A stretch of DNA of 43,905 nucleotides from CAZHEV01 sp964531335 [NCBI: uncultured bacterium] (GTDB lineage Bacteria; Eisenbacteria; RBG-16-71-46; CAZHEV01). Location: positions 1 through 43,905 of the forward strand of contig CAZHEV010000019.1 in NCBI GenBank assembly GCA_964531335.1. The letters are read 5' to 3'. The position numbers and the translations under genes are program-made. This document shows, in pieces, positions 26,015 to 33,954 of the stretch. The notes under the pieces are model-generated. The model saw only the letters and a program-made list of their open reading frames with translations, was not told where the DNA came from and made no database searches. Positions within the stretch are counted from its first letter, which is position 1. Each line of letters starts with the position of its first letter.

Positions 26015-27354
26015 GAGGCGGCGGGTTTTTCCAGGGACTTGGGCCGCCCCGCGCCTTTGTAATTCTCGGGGACACCGCTCTCGACCGGGTTGCCCGCGTC
26101 CATGCTCCATTCGTACCAGCCGCCGTCATATACGGCGATCTTGTCCCACCCCATTAGATAGGCGTAGAAGAAGGACTCGCTCGCGCGCCAGCCGGTGCCA
26201 CAGTAGAACGCGATGCGCTTGTCCGGCGTCACGCCCATCTCCCGCCATCGAGCGGCGATCTCGTGATAGCACCGCATCGTGTTGTCATGGTTGCGATAGT
26301 TCTCCATGTGGTAGGCGTCGCTGCCGCAGTTGCCGAACACCGCGCCGGGAATCCGTCCCTTGGGCCCTATGTAGTGATAGCCGCTCACCTCGCCTATGAA
26401 CTCCTCCCAGCTTCGCATGCTGACCAGCTCGCCCTTCGGGCTCGCCAGGAGCTTCTTGGCCTCCTCGATAGTGACTATGAAATCGGGTCTTGAAGGAATG
26501 GGCTTGCCGAAGTCCTGGACCGGCGCGGGCTGCGTATGCTCCGTGGTTATCGGGCGGCCGCCCGCGAGCCAGGCCGCGAGGCCGCCGTCCATGACGCGCA
26601 CGTCCTCCACCCCCGCGTACAGGAGCAGAAGCGCCGCGCGCATAGCAGCTATCTGGCCGGCGTACCTGCCCGGGTGCTCCATCTGCATGGTGGGGTTTCC
26701 GCAGCGCCCGTAGAGGACAACCGTTGTGTCGTGGGTTATGCCTTCGGAAAGGATGGCCTTCTCCAGCTCGTCGGGATTTCGCCTGTTCCAGTGCTCCGGC
26801 TCCTCGAGGAACAGGGTGTCCAGGGAAATGGAGCCGGGTATGTGACCTTCCTCGTAGTCCTCCTTGTTGTCGAAGCTGGTGTGCGCCAGGACATGGCGCT
26901 TTCCGTCGAACTCGGGCGGATCGCCGCCTCTCATCAACCTGTCCACCCAGTCCGGGTGAACTAGTTGCGCGCAGCGCGGCAGCCTGCCCATCGGCTTCTC
27001 GGAAGCGTCCGCCCAGGCCGGCAGACCGTCGGCGAAGATGCCGACCGATCCGAAGCCGAGAGTCTCGAGCTTGGCCGCCGCGGACTCGGCGTCGTCTCCG
27101 CCGTAACCATAGACGATGACTCTTCTGTCGGGCGTGATCCCCCTGTCCTCCAGCTCGGCGGCTATCCGGTCGTCCTCCAATTGGTCGAGCCAGTGGATTG
27201 GAAAGGGGACCGCGCCGGCCACGTGCCCTCCGCGGGACTCACCCTTCAGCGCCCATCCGTTGTATGCGGGCATCGGCCTGACGTCCAGAATGACTTCTCC
27301 GTCCCCGCCATTCACTGCGTCGGACAGATCTCGCATCGATATGAATTCAGACAT
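26011..27354 (-). CDS. eanB: EanB-like rhodanese, hercynine sulfurtransferase
   Basis: A 447-residue protein of several rhodanese-like domains. The first (about 1-120) has no Cys in its loop (YGYGGDDAES), the second has YGRCGNPTM (Cys218), and the last carries the catalytic loop FYCGTGWRAS with Cys385. The CGTGWR loop and size match EanB of green sulfur bacteria, which moves sulfane sulfur from polysulfide straight to hercynine to form ergothioneine without oxygen. The convergent EgtD gene supports this strongly. A generic thiosulfate sulfurtransferase is the alternative. ATG 27354 has AAGGAG eight bases upstream. Cytoplasmic. Confidence 0.82.
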   Translation of the reverse strand: MSEFISMRDLSDAVNGGDGEVILDVRPMPAYNGWALKGESRGGHVAGAVPFPIHWLDQLEDDRIAAELEDRGITPDRRVIVYGYGGDDAESAAAKLETLGFGSVGIFADGLPAWADASEKPMGRLPRCAQLVHPDWVDRLMRGGDPPEFDGKRHVLAHTSFDNKEDYEEGHIPGSISLDTLFLEEPEHWNRRNPDELEKAILSEGITHDTTVVLYGRCGNPTMQMEHPGRYAGQIAAMRAALLLLYAGVEDVRVMDGGLAAWLAGGRPITTEHTQPAPVQDFGKPIPSRPDFIVTIEEAKKLLASPKGELVSMRSWEEFIGEVSGYHYIGPKGRIPGAVFGNCGSDAYHMENYRNHDNTMRCYHEIAARWREMGVTPDKRIAFYCGTGWRASESFFYAYLMGWDKIAVYDGGWYEWSMDAGNPVESGVPENYKGAGRPKSLEKPAAS

Positions 27355-27458
27355 AGTCTCGCTCCTTATCGTGAGAGCATCTGTTGTCGGCGATTAGGCC
27401 CAGCATAACACAGTGGCCGGCGCCGCCCAAGCGCCCGCCCGCTCCCGGCGAGCCTGGG

Positions 27459-27674
27459 ATGGCTGCGTCCGACGACTTTCATAATCGAAAACTCGAGTCC
27501 GCCGCCGCCGGCGCCCGGGTGGAGCGCGAGGAAGAGCTTAGAGTGGGCTTGAACACTTACTTCATCGGACACTCCCTCAAGTGGCAAAACGACCTCGGAT
27601 GGCCGCGTCACCATCTCCGGGGATCCGATAGAAGGGACTTCGTCGTCAGGTCGCAGTTTCAGCTCGCCTTCTAA
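27459..27674 (+). pseudogene. 3' fragment of a phosphate-selective-porin-like barrel gene
   Basis: A frame ending at TAA 27672-27674 reads ELRVGLNTYFIGHSLKWQND, a loop, then DFVVRSQFQLAF: the last two strands of an OprP/OprO-type porin, which close with a pattern such as V-R-x-Q-x-Q-x-AF. The C-terminal Phe fits outer-membrane assembly. Upstream there is only a short stretch from ATG 27459 (71 residues), so most of the barrel is lost. It fills much of the gap 27355-27830. Confidence 0.5.
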
Positions 27675-27703
27675 GCCCCGCCGCAGTCTGCCCCGGATTG
27701 GCC

Positions 27704-27731
27704 TTGACCGGTCCATGTTCCGCGCTATTCT
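27704..27731 (+). promoter_or_regulatory. Candidate promoter for pyruvate kinase
   Basis: TTGACC (27704-27709), 16-base spacer, TATTCT (27726-27731), 100 bases before the pyruvate kinase start. The -10 box is only a four-of-six match. Confidence 0.35.
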
Positions 27732-27830
27732 GGAGAGCGTCTCCGCCGCGACGGGAGCTTGTCTTTTCCGCGTGGCGGTCGACGCTCCGGTTCATGGCGG
27801 TCAATCGGCCCGCTCCGAGAGGATAACGGC

Positions 27831-29267
27831 GTGCGATCGAAGAATACGAGAACCAAGATAGTGTGCACGATGGGCCCGGCGAGCGATGCGCCTTCGACCA
27901 TCGAGCGCCTGATCCGAAGCGGCATGAAGGTGGCCCGCCTCAACCTCTCCCATGGAAGCCATGACTCGCATGCGAAGACGGCGAAGACGATCAGGAAGGC
28001 CGCCGATCGCCTCGGCGTCGAGGTGGCCCTCCTGATAGATCTGCCGGGGCCGAAGTATCGCGTCGGCGAGCTCGGCGGCGTCGAGGTGACCCTCAAGAGA
28101 GGCGCCGCCGTAACAATCACCGCAAAAGACGTGAAGGGAGACGAGTCCCTCGTCCCGGTAAACCTTCCGAGGCTGCCCAAGAACCTGAAGCGCGGCGACA
28201 AGGTGCTCTTGGACGACGGGGCGATACAGCTCGAGGTCCTGGAGAGGTCCGGGAACAAAGCGAAGTGCCGGGTCAAGACCGGAGGGGTGTTGACCGAAAG
28301 GCGCGGCGTCGTGTTCCCCGGGATGCCGACTTCGGGGCCGTTCGTTACCGAGGCGTTGAGAGAGCATCTCGCGTTCGCCGTCGGGGAAAAGCCCGACTAC
28401 CTGGCGGTGTCCTTTGTCGCCGGAGAGAAGGACGTAAGGCGGGTCAAGGACCTCTTGCGCGAGCACGACGCCGATATCCCGATTGTCTCGAAGATAGAGC
28501 GTGTCCAAGCGGTCCGCGATTTCGACGACATCCTCGCGGTCAGCGAGGGGGTGATGGTCGCGCGGGGGGACCTGGGCGTCGATATCCCGCTGGAAAGAGT
28601 GCCGCTCGTGCAGAAGGAGATCATCCGCAAGTGCAATCGGGCGGGGGTGCCCGTGATAACCGCCACGCAGATGCTGGAGTCCATGGTCGGCGCCGCCCGG
28701 CCCACCCGCGCCGAGACAACGGACGTGGCCAACGCCATATTCGACGGCACGGACGCCGTAATGCTCTCCGCCGAGACGGCCGTGGGCAAGTACCCCCTGG
28801 CGGCGGTTAGGACTATGGCGAGGATCGCGCTGGAGGCGGAGAGGAACCTGCCTTACCAGATGATGCTGACCGAGCGAAGGTCCTGGATCGAGCAGGAGAC
28901 GGACGAGCTCATAAGTTACAACGCCTGTTACACCGCGGAGGCGCTTGGGGCGAAGGCTATAGTCGCTTACACCCAATCCGGCAGCACGGCAAGGCGGGTG
29001 TCGAAGTACCGTTCGCGCGTTCCCATAATTGCCATTACGCCCGACGAGTCGGTTTGCGGAAGGCTTCTGCTGCACTGGGGCGTCCATCCCGTCCGGGTGG
29101 ACAAAGCCCCAACGACAGTCGAACGGCTCTTCTCAAACGCCGTGGAGACGGTGAGGAGTCTGGAGATGGCCGGGCCAGGCGACCTTATCGTGATAACGGC
29201 GGGCCTTCCCGTCGGCGCCGCCGGCGTCACCAACCTGCTGAAGGTGGAGAGGATCGAGAAGCCTTAA
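27831..29267 (+). CDS. pyk: Pyruvate kinase
   Basis: A 478-residue pyruvate kinase, full length for the family. It converts phosphoenolpyruvate and ADP to pyruvate and ATP at the end of glycolysis. Visible: TKIVCTMGPAS at the start, MKVARLNLSHG, the ligand and catalytic region IVSKIERVQAV, MVARGDLGVDIPLERVPLVQ, and ATQMLESM followed by RPTRAETTDVANAIFDGTDA. GTG 27831 has GAGAGGAT seven bases upstream and gives the normal N-terminus. The transporter gene follows after 30 bases, so the two may be cotranscribed. Confidence 0.95.
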   Translation: MRSKNTRTKIVCTMGPASDAPSTIERLIRSGMKVARLNLSHGSHDSHAKTAKTIRKAADRLGVEVALLIDLPGPKYRVGELGGVEVTLKRGAAVTITAKDVKGDESLVPVNLPRLPKNLKRGDKVLLDDGAIQLEVLERSGNKAKCRVKTGGVLTERRGVVFPGMPTSGPFVTEALREHLAFAVGEKPDYLAVSFVAGEKDVRRVKDLLREHDADIPIVSKIERVQAVRDFDDILAVSEGVMVARGDLGVDIPLERVPLVQKEIIRKCNRAGVPVITATQMLESMVGAARPTRAETTDVANAIFDGTDAVMLSAETAVGKYPLAAVRTMARIALEAERNLPYQMMLTERRSWIEQETDELISYNACYTAEALGAKAIVAYTQSGSTARRVSKYRSRVPIIAITPDESVCGRLLLHWGVHPVRVDKAPTTVERLFSNAVETVRSLEMAGPGDLIVITAGLPVGAAGVTNLLKVERIEKP

Positions 29268-29297
29268 CGCGGCTCGTCAGAGCTCCGGAGTGGCCCA

Positions 29298-31862
29298 TTG
29301 AGTTCCAAGGAATCGACCCGGAGACGCTGTACCCTGAACACGTTCGCGGGGGTGTTCACCCCGAGCATACTCACCATTCTCGGGGTGATACTGTTCCGTC
29401 GGACAGGGTTCGTGGTCGGCCAGGCTGGGCTCGCCCAGACGCTGATAATAATCGGCATGGCGTACCTGTTGGCCGCGCTCACCTCCATATCGCTCGCCGC
29501 CATCGCCACCAACATACGGGTAAAGATGGGGGGAGACTATTATCTCATCTCCCGCACGCTGGGCGTGGAGTTCGGCGGGGCGATAGGAGTGGTGCTCTTC
29601 CTCGCCCAGACGGTGTCCATTGCGTTTTACTGCATCGGCTTCGGCGAGGCGGCAGCCGAGGTGCTTCCCTGGAGCGCCGCCTTTATGCCCCGGATCATAG
29701 CCGGGGGGGCCATCCTGTTCCTTTTCATCTTCGCCTGGATGGGGGCCGACTGGGCCACCAAGCTTCAGTATGTCGTAATGGCCATGCTGTTCCTCGCCTT
29801 GCTCTCGTTCTTCTACGGTGGAGTGATGAGGTGGGAGGGGACGGAGGCCCTGGCGGCGAACTGGTCCGCGCCGGAGGGCGGCATGAGCTTTTGGATAGTG
29901 TTCGCCATCTTCTTCCCCGCGGTGACGGGTTTCACCCAGGGGGTGAGCATGTCCGGGGACTTGAAGGACCCGGGGCGCAGCCTGCCCCTGGGCACGTTCT
30001 CGGCGGTGGGGCTCTCGCTTCTCGTTTACGTGGGAGCGGCGTTCTTCTTCGCCGCCTCTCTGACCACCTCCGAGCTGACGACCGACCTCAACGCCATGAA
30101 CCGCGTAGCACAGATCGGCGCTCTTGTTAGCGCGGGCGTCATAGCGGCCACGCTTTCGTCGGCCATGGCCTCTTACATGGGAGCTCCGCGCATCCTTCAG
30201 GCCATCTCGACTGACCGCATAATACCCCTTCTGTACCCCTTCGCCAGAGGTCACGGCTCGGACCAGAACCCTCGAAGGGGGGTCATGCTCTCGACGGGGA
30301 TCGCGCTCGCCACAGTGGCGCTCGGCGACCTGAACACGCTGGCGCCGGTGGTCACGATGTTCTTCCTCATATCCTACGGTCTTCTCAACTACGCGACCTA
30401 TTACGAGGGACGGGCGGCCAGCCCCTCCTTCCGTCCCCGCTTTCGCTGGTTCGACAAGAGGCTCAGCCTGGCCGGAGCGGTCGGGTGCCTCGCCGCCATG
30501 CTCGCGATCAATGCGCCGGCCGCGGTCGCAAGCCTGGCCATACTCTTTGGAATCCACCAGTACCTCAAGCGCACGAGCGGCCCGGCGCGCTGGGCCCACG
30601 GGGTGCGCTCCTACAGTTTTCAACGAATCCGGTCCTACTTGTTCCGAATGGCCTCAGAGCCCGCACACTTTCGCGACTGGCGGCCGCAGATCCTGGTGTT
30701 CTCAAAGGACGAGCACAGGCGCGGGCAGTTGCTGCGGTTCAGCACCTGGATCGAAGGCGACAGCGGCCTAACAACGGTGGTGCTCATCGTGGAATCGGAG
30801 GGCCCCGACGCCCTTAAAGTCAGAGAGGAGCAGTACGATGCTCTCTCCAGGGAGATCCGGGAGAGCGAAACAAAGGCGTTCCCCCTGGTCATCACCGCCC
30901 CGGACTTTCGCACGGGGATGAAGAGCCTCCTCCAGGCGCATGGGATAGGTCCTCTGAAGGCGAATCTGATGCTGCTGAACTGGCTGGAGGAGCATCCCAA
31001 TTTCCAGTACGAGAGGGCGGAGCGCACCTACGGGCGCAACATGCTCGAGGCGATTCAATCGGGCTGCAACGTGGTGGTCCTGGACGCCGACGACGAGGAA
31101 TGGGGCCGGCTCGAGGACATTCCGCCGCGGGAGCGGCGCATAGACGTCTGGTGGGGCGGCGGCGACACGAGCAGGCTGATCCTGCTGCTTGCGTATCTCA
31201 TGACCCGCACCGAGGAATGGGACGGAGCGGCCATACGCATCCTCGCGCAAGGCGGCAAGAAGAGGCCCGAGCGCACACTGGAGGACATGGAGGAGTTTCT
31301 CAAGGACGTGCGGATCCGCGCGGAGACCGAGATTCTCGAAGAGCTGGACGACGAGGTGCTGGTGGAGCACTCGCGCGACGCCACGCTCGTTTTCATTCCG
31401 ATTCAAGTCCATGAAGATCGTGCCATCGATGTCCTCGGGCAATCTCTCGAGGAGTTCCTGCCGCGGCTGCCCGTAGTGGCCCTGGCCCTGGCGGGCGAGA
31501 GCATACAGCTTCGCGCCGAGCCCGAGGAGGGCGAAGCCGGGGAGGAGGCCGCCGCCGAGGACGTTGCAACCGACGCCGAAAAAAAGGCGCGCAAGGCGGA
31601 GAAGGAGGCCGAAGAAGCCGAGAAGCGGGCCGAGGAGTCGGCCCGGAAGCTTCACGAAGCCAGGCGGAAGGGACTGCAAGAGGAGGATCTGGGGGCCTAC
31701 GAGAAGCTGAAGGAGGAGGCCGCCGAGGCCGAGAAGGAGCGGGATCGGGCAAGAAAGCACGCCCACAGCGCGCGATCAGAGGCCGAAGAGGCTGCTGGAG
31801 GGGTCGAGGAGGCGCAGAAAGAGCCGGCCAAGAAGGAGCCGGCGGAGGACGATTCGCTCTAG
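29298..31862 (+). CDS. SLC12-like cation-chloride cotransporter
   Basis: An 854-residue APC-superfamily transporter. About twelve membrane segments fill residues 15-425; the first, FAGVFTPSILTILGVILFRR followed by TGFVVGQAGL, matches the start of eukaryotic Na-K-Cl and K-Cl cotransporters (SLC12). The large C-terminal domain (about 450-730; PQILVFSKDEHRRGQLLRFS) matches their cytosolic regulatory domain. A highly charged Glu/Lys/Ala coiled coil follows at about 755-850. Coupled K/Na-Cl movement in volume or ion control is the family role; ion specificity cannot be read here. The start is TTG 29298 with GGAG eight bases upstream. Converges with the TauE/SafE gene. Confidence 0.85.
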   Translation: MSSKESTRRRCTLNTFAGVFTPSILTILGVILFRRTGFVVGQAGLAQTLIIIGMAYLLAALTSISLAAIATNIRVKMGGDYYLISRTLGVEFGGAIGVVLFLAQTVSIAFYCIGFGEAAAEVLPWSAAFMPRIIAGGAILFLFIFAWMGADWATKLQYVVMAMLFLALLSFFYGGVMRWEGTEALAANWSAPEGGMSFWIVFAIFFPAVTGFTQGVSMSGDLKDPGRSLPLGTFSAVGLSLLVYVGAAFFFAASLTTSELTTDLNAMNRVAQIGALVSAGVIAATLSSAMASYMGAPRILQAISTDRIIPLLYPFARGHGSDQNPRRGVMLSTGIALATVALGDLNTLAPVVTMFFLISYGLLNYATYYEGRAASPSFRPRFRWFDKRLSLAGAVGCLAAMLAINAPAAVASLAILFGIHQYLKRTSGPARWAHGVRSYSFQRIRSYLFRMASEPAHFRDWRPQILVFSKDEHRRGQLLRFSTWIEGDSGLTTVVLIVESEGPDALKVREEQYDALSREIRESETKAFPLVITAPDFRTGMKSLLQAHGIGPLKANLMLLNWLEEHPNFQYERAERTYGRNMLEAIQSGCNVVVLDADDEEWGRLEDIPPRERRIDVWWGGGDTSRLILLLAYLMTRTEEWDGAAIRILAQGGKKRPERTLEDMEEFLKDVRIRAETEILEELDDEVLVEHSRDATLVFIPIQVHEDRAIDVLGQSLEEFLPRLPVVALALAGESIQLRAEPEEGEAGEEAAAEDVATDAEKKARKAEKEAEEAEKRAEESARKLHEARRKGLQEEDLGAYEKLKEEAAEAEKERDRARKHAHSARSEAEEAAGGVEEAQKEPAKKEPAEDDSL

Positions 31863-31903
31863 AGCCGATTCGGGGTTGCCGCGCCGGCCCCGGTCTCCTG
31901 TCA

Positions 31904-32809
31904 TCATACAAGTGCCGCTACATATCTTATTGCCACGAAAAGGACGCAGACACAGAGCATGACCCTGATGGCCCGTGAGGGCACCCGCCGCTGGAGCCTT
32001 GCGCCCAGATAGATTCCCGGTATCCCGCCCGCCGCGAACAAAAGCCCCAGGGGCCAGTCGGGCGAGACGGGCATGCCCGGGTTGAAGGCCGCCAAGAGCT
32101 GATAGAAGACCACCGCGGCCGTCGAGGTTATGAAAGTGCCCATGAGCGCGGCGCCCGCCACGGCGTGGACGGGAAGCTTGTAGAAGGTCACGAATATCGG
32201 CGCCATTATAGCCCCGCCGCCTATTCCGTAGATGCCGCCCGCCACTCCCACGACGAGCGAGAGCATGAAGGCCGAGAGGGAAGAGAAACTGTATTCCGTG
32301 CCCGCGTACTTGAAACTGCCTCTCAGCGCGGTCAGGCGCGCATCGGTGACGGCGCTCTCGTCTCCCGCCACCTGCTTTGAGACGACCCTCGGTCTCTCGT
32401 TTCTGAAAACGTCCCGGAAGAGCCGGCTGCCTATGTAGAGAAGAACGACGCCCGCGAAGAGCTTGAAGCTCCTAGGGTCGGGCAGATACGCGATCCGAAT
32501 CCAAGCGCCCAGAAACACCCCCGGCAGCGTCCCCAGGGTAACGATCAATGTCAGAGGCTTGAGCAGCCGCCTCTCCTTGACATATGCCCAGACTCCGCTT
32601 GGAATCGCGACCATGTTGTAGACATGGTTGGTGGCGCTCACAGAGGGGGTGGCATAGCCCAGGACGCTGACCTGGAAGGGCAGCAACAGGAAGGCGCCTG
32701 ATACCCCGCCCATCGAGGTGAAGAAGGAGATAATGAAAGCCACCAGGGGCGGGAGGAAGATCCAAGTCGTCACCCCCGATTGCTCGAATGTGTGCAAGAA
32801 GAAGTCCAT
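31904..32809 (-). CDS. TauE/SafE-family permease
   Basis: A 301-residue membrane protein of the TauE/SafE (DUF81) family, with about eight helices. FISFFTSMGGVSGAFLLLPF followed by PSVSATNHVYNMVAIPSG, and the inverted second half GVAGGIYGIGGGAIMAPIFV, show the family repeat. Members export sulfite, sulfoacetate or other organic anions. A rhodanese lies nearby, but there is no direct link. ATG 32809 has GGTGA upstream; the frame runs on to 32839 without a better site. Confidence 0.88.
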   Translation of the reverse strand: MDFFLHTFEQSGVTTWIFLPPLVAFIISFFTSMGGVSGAFLLLPFQVSVLGYATPSVSATNHVYNMVAIPSGVWAYVKERRLLKPLTLIVTLGTLPGVFLGAWIRIAYLPDPRSFKLFAGVVLLYIGSRLFRDVFRNERPRVVSKQVAGDESAVTDARLTALRGSFKYAGTEYSFSSLSAFMLSLVVGVAGGIYGIGGGAIMAPIFVTFYKLPVHAVAGAALMGTFITSTAAVVFYQLLAAFNPGMPVSPDWPLGLLFAAGGIPGIYLGARLQRRVPSRAIRVMLCVCVLFVAIRYVAALV

Positions 32810-32891
32810 TAGATCACCAGTGCTCGGGGCCGGTGCCATACCCTACTTCTTCTGCGCATCGATGACAATAGGTTAATTCCTCTCGGTCCGG

Positions 32892-33165
32892 TCGGGCGGC
32901 CGGCTCTTCCGGCACTCGTGAGGTGAACCGGCCGCCCGAAAGGGCCGGATACCTACGGGAGTTGGTGAGCTTGTGGAGCGGAGAGCCGAAAGTTAGCAAG
33001 ATCTGGGTGAGCCCAATTGCAGCAAGTGCGGGTGGATGGTGACGGCGGGACTGGAGGCGGTCGCAAGACACAGGCTTCCTCTCATAGGCCGGCGCGTAGG
33101 GAGGACATACAACTCATCCTATGCGTTGGAGCGGCTGAGCGCCGGCCTTTGCCATAACTTAGGCG
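32892..33165 (+). ncRNA. Possible structured RNA, group II intron-like relic
   Basis: The gap 32840-33185 has no coding sequence. It opens with a perfect 12-base inverted repeat (32892-32903 TCGGGCGGCCGG with 32928-32939). Overlapping the right arm is a GNRA-type hairpin, GCCC-GAAA-GGGC at 32932-32943. Downstream is a purine-rich, stem-rich run with GCCGAAAGTTAGCAAG, GTGGATGGTGACG and GGAGGCGGTCGCAAGAC, which remind me of bacterial group II intron domain I. This comparison is from memory. No reverse-transcriptase ORF is present, so if real it is a fragment. Confidence 0.25.
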
Positions 33166-33186
33166 TTCTACCGCCGCCGTCGAGCG

Positions 33187-33218
33187 AAAAGGGGAGGCCC
33201 GATCGCTCGGACCTCCCC
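33187..33218 (-). terminator. Intrinsic terminator of the RRM gene
   Basis: On the minus strand a 12-base stem (33218-33207 with 33202-33191, one G-U pair), a four-base loop and then TTTT (33190-33187). It starts 12 bases after the RRM stop codon. Confidence 0.8.
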
Positions 33219-33230
33219 CGTCGGTTCCAG

Positions 33231-33521
33231 CTACCAGCGGTAGCCGCCGCGGCCGCCGCCATCCGAATTCTCTTTCTTCGGCTTCGCGACGTTCACGGTG
33301 AGATTGCGGCCCTTATGCTCCACCCCGTCAAGGGCTTCGATGGCCTTCTTGGCATCCTCCGACTGAGCCATTTCCACAAAACCGAAGCCACGCGGCCTGC
33401 CGGTATTGCGATCCGTGATCACGTTCGCGGAAACGACCTCTCCGTAGGACGTGAAGAGCTCTTCGAGCTCCTTTTCGCCTACGTCAAACGAAAGATTGCC
33501 GACGTACAGATTGCTGGACAT
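33231..33521 (-). CDS. Small RRM RNA-binding protein
   Basis: A 96-residue RNA-recognition-motif protein. RNP2 is LYVGNL at 5-10 and RNP1 is RGFGFVEM near 44-51, with a short Gly-rich tail (GGGRGGYRW). These bacterial single-RRM proteins resemble cyanobacterial Rbp and are often cold-induced RNA chaperones. ATG 33521 has AAAGGTG upstream. It stands alone, with its own terminator. Confidence 0.93.
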   Translation of the reverse strand: MSSNLYVGNLSFDVGEKELEELFTSYGEVVSANVITDRNTGRPRGFGFVEMAQSEDAKKAIEALDGVEHKGRNLTVNVAKPKKENSDGGGRGGYRW

Positions 33522-33954
33522 ATTCCAACACCTTTCTGTGGGAAAACGCGTCCCCGCACGGTATGCGTTTCCCCGTATCGAGTAGATGACCCGAGTGCAT
33601 CCTCATAGAGTCTCCGTCCAAAATACGCTGCGATCCGATCTCTTTTTCAGCTCCAGGAGTACCGTCAGGTCATCCGGCGTTGGAAAGGAAGATGTTCAAA
33701 TCAGCGGGATTTGGGCCTAGCAAACCCAGAGTGCGGATTGGAATAGGCTGGTGGTTTTGCCTCCCGAACCTTGAACTCAGGCTTTCGCGAGCTCCCGGGG
33801 CAACACAATGCCCACCGGAAGCTACCTGTAACCAGTATCGTCTACCTGGCATTATCTGTCAATACTAATCTTCGTGCCGTCTCCGATGGCTCCGGAAAGG
33901 GGCCCCTGGGGATTTTCTCTGGCATTGGCCGCCGAATCGCGGTAAAAGGGATAC
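33522..33954. other. Intergenic gap without a recognised gene
   Basis: Between divergent genes for the RRM protein and the radical SAM protein. It should hold both promoters and the RRM leader, but I see no convincing promoter boxes, RNA fold or gene fragment. Short open frames (for example 33680-33868) lack ribosome sites and family likeness. Confidence 0.5.
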
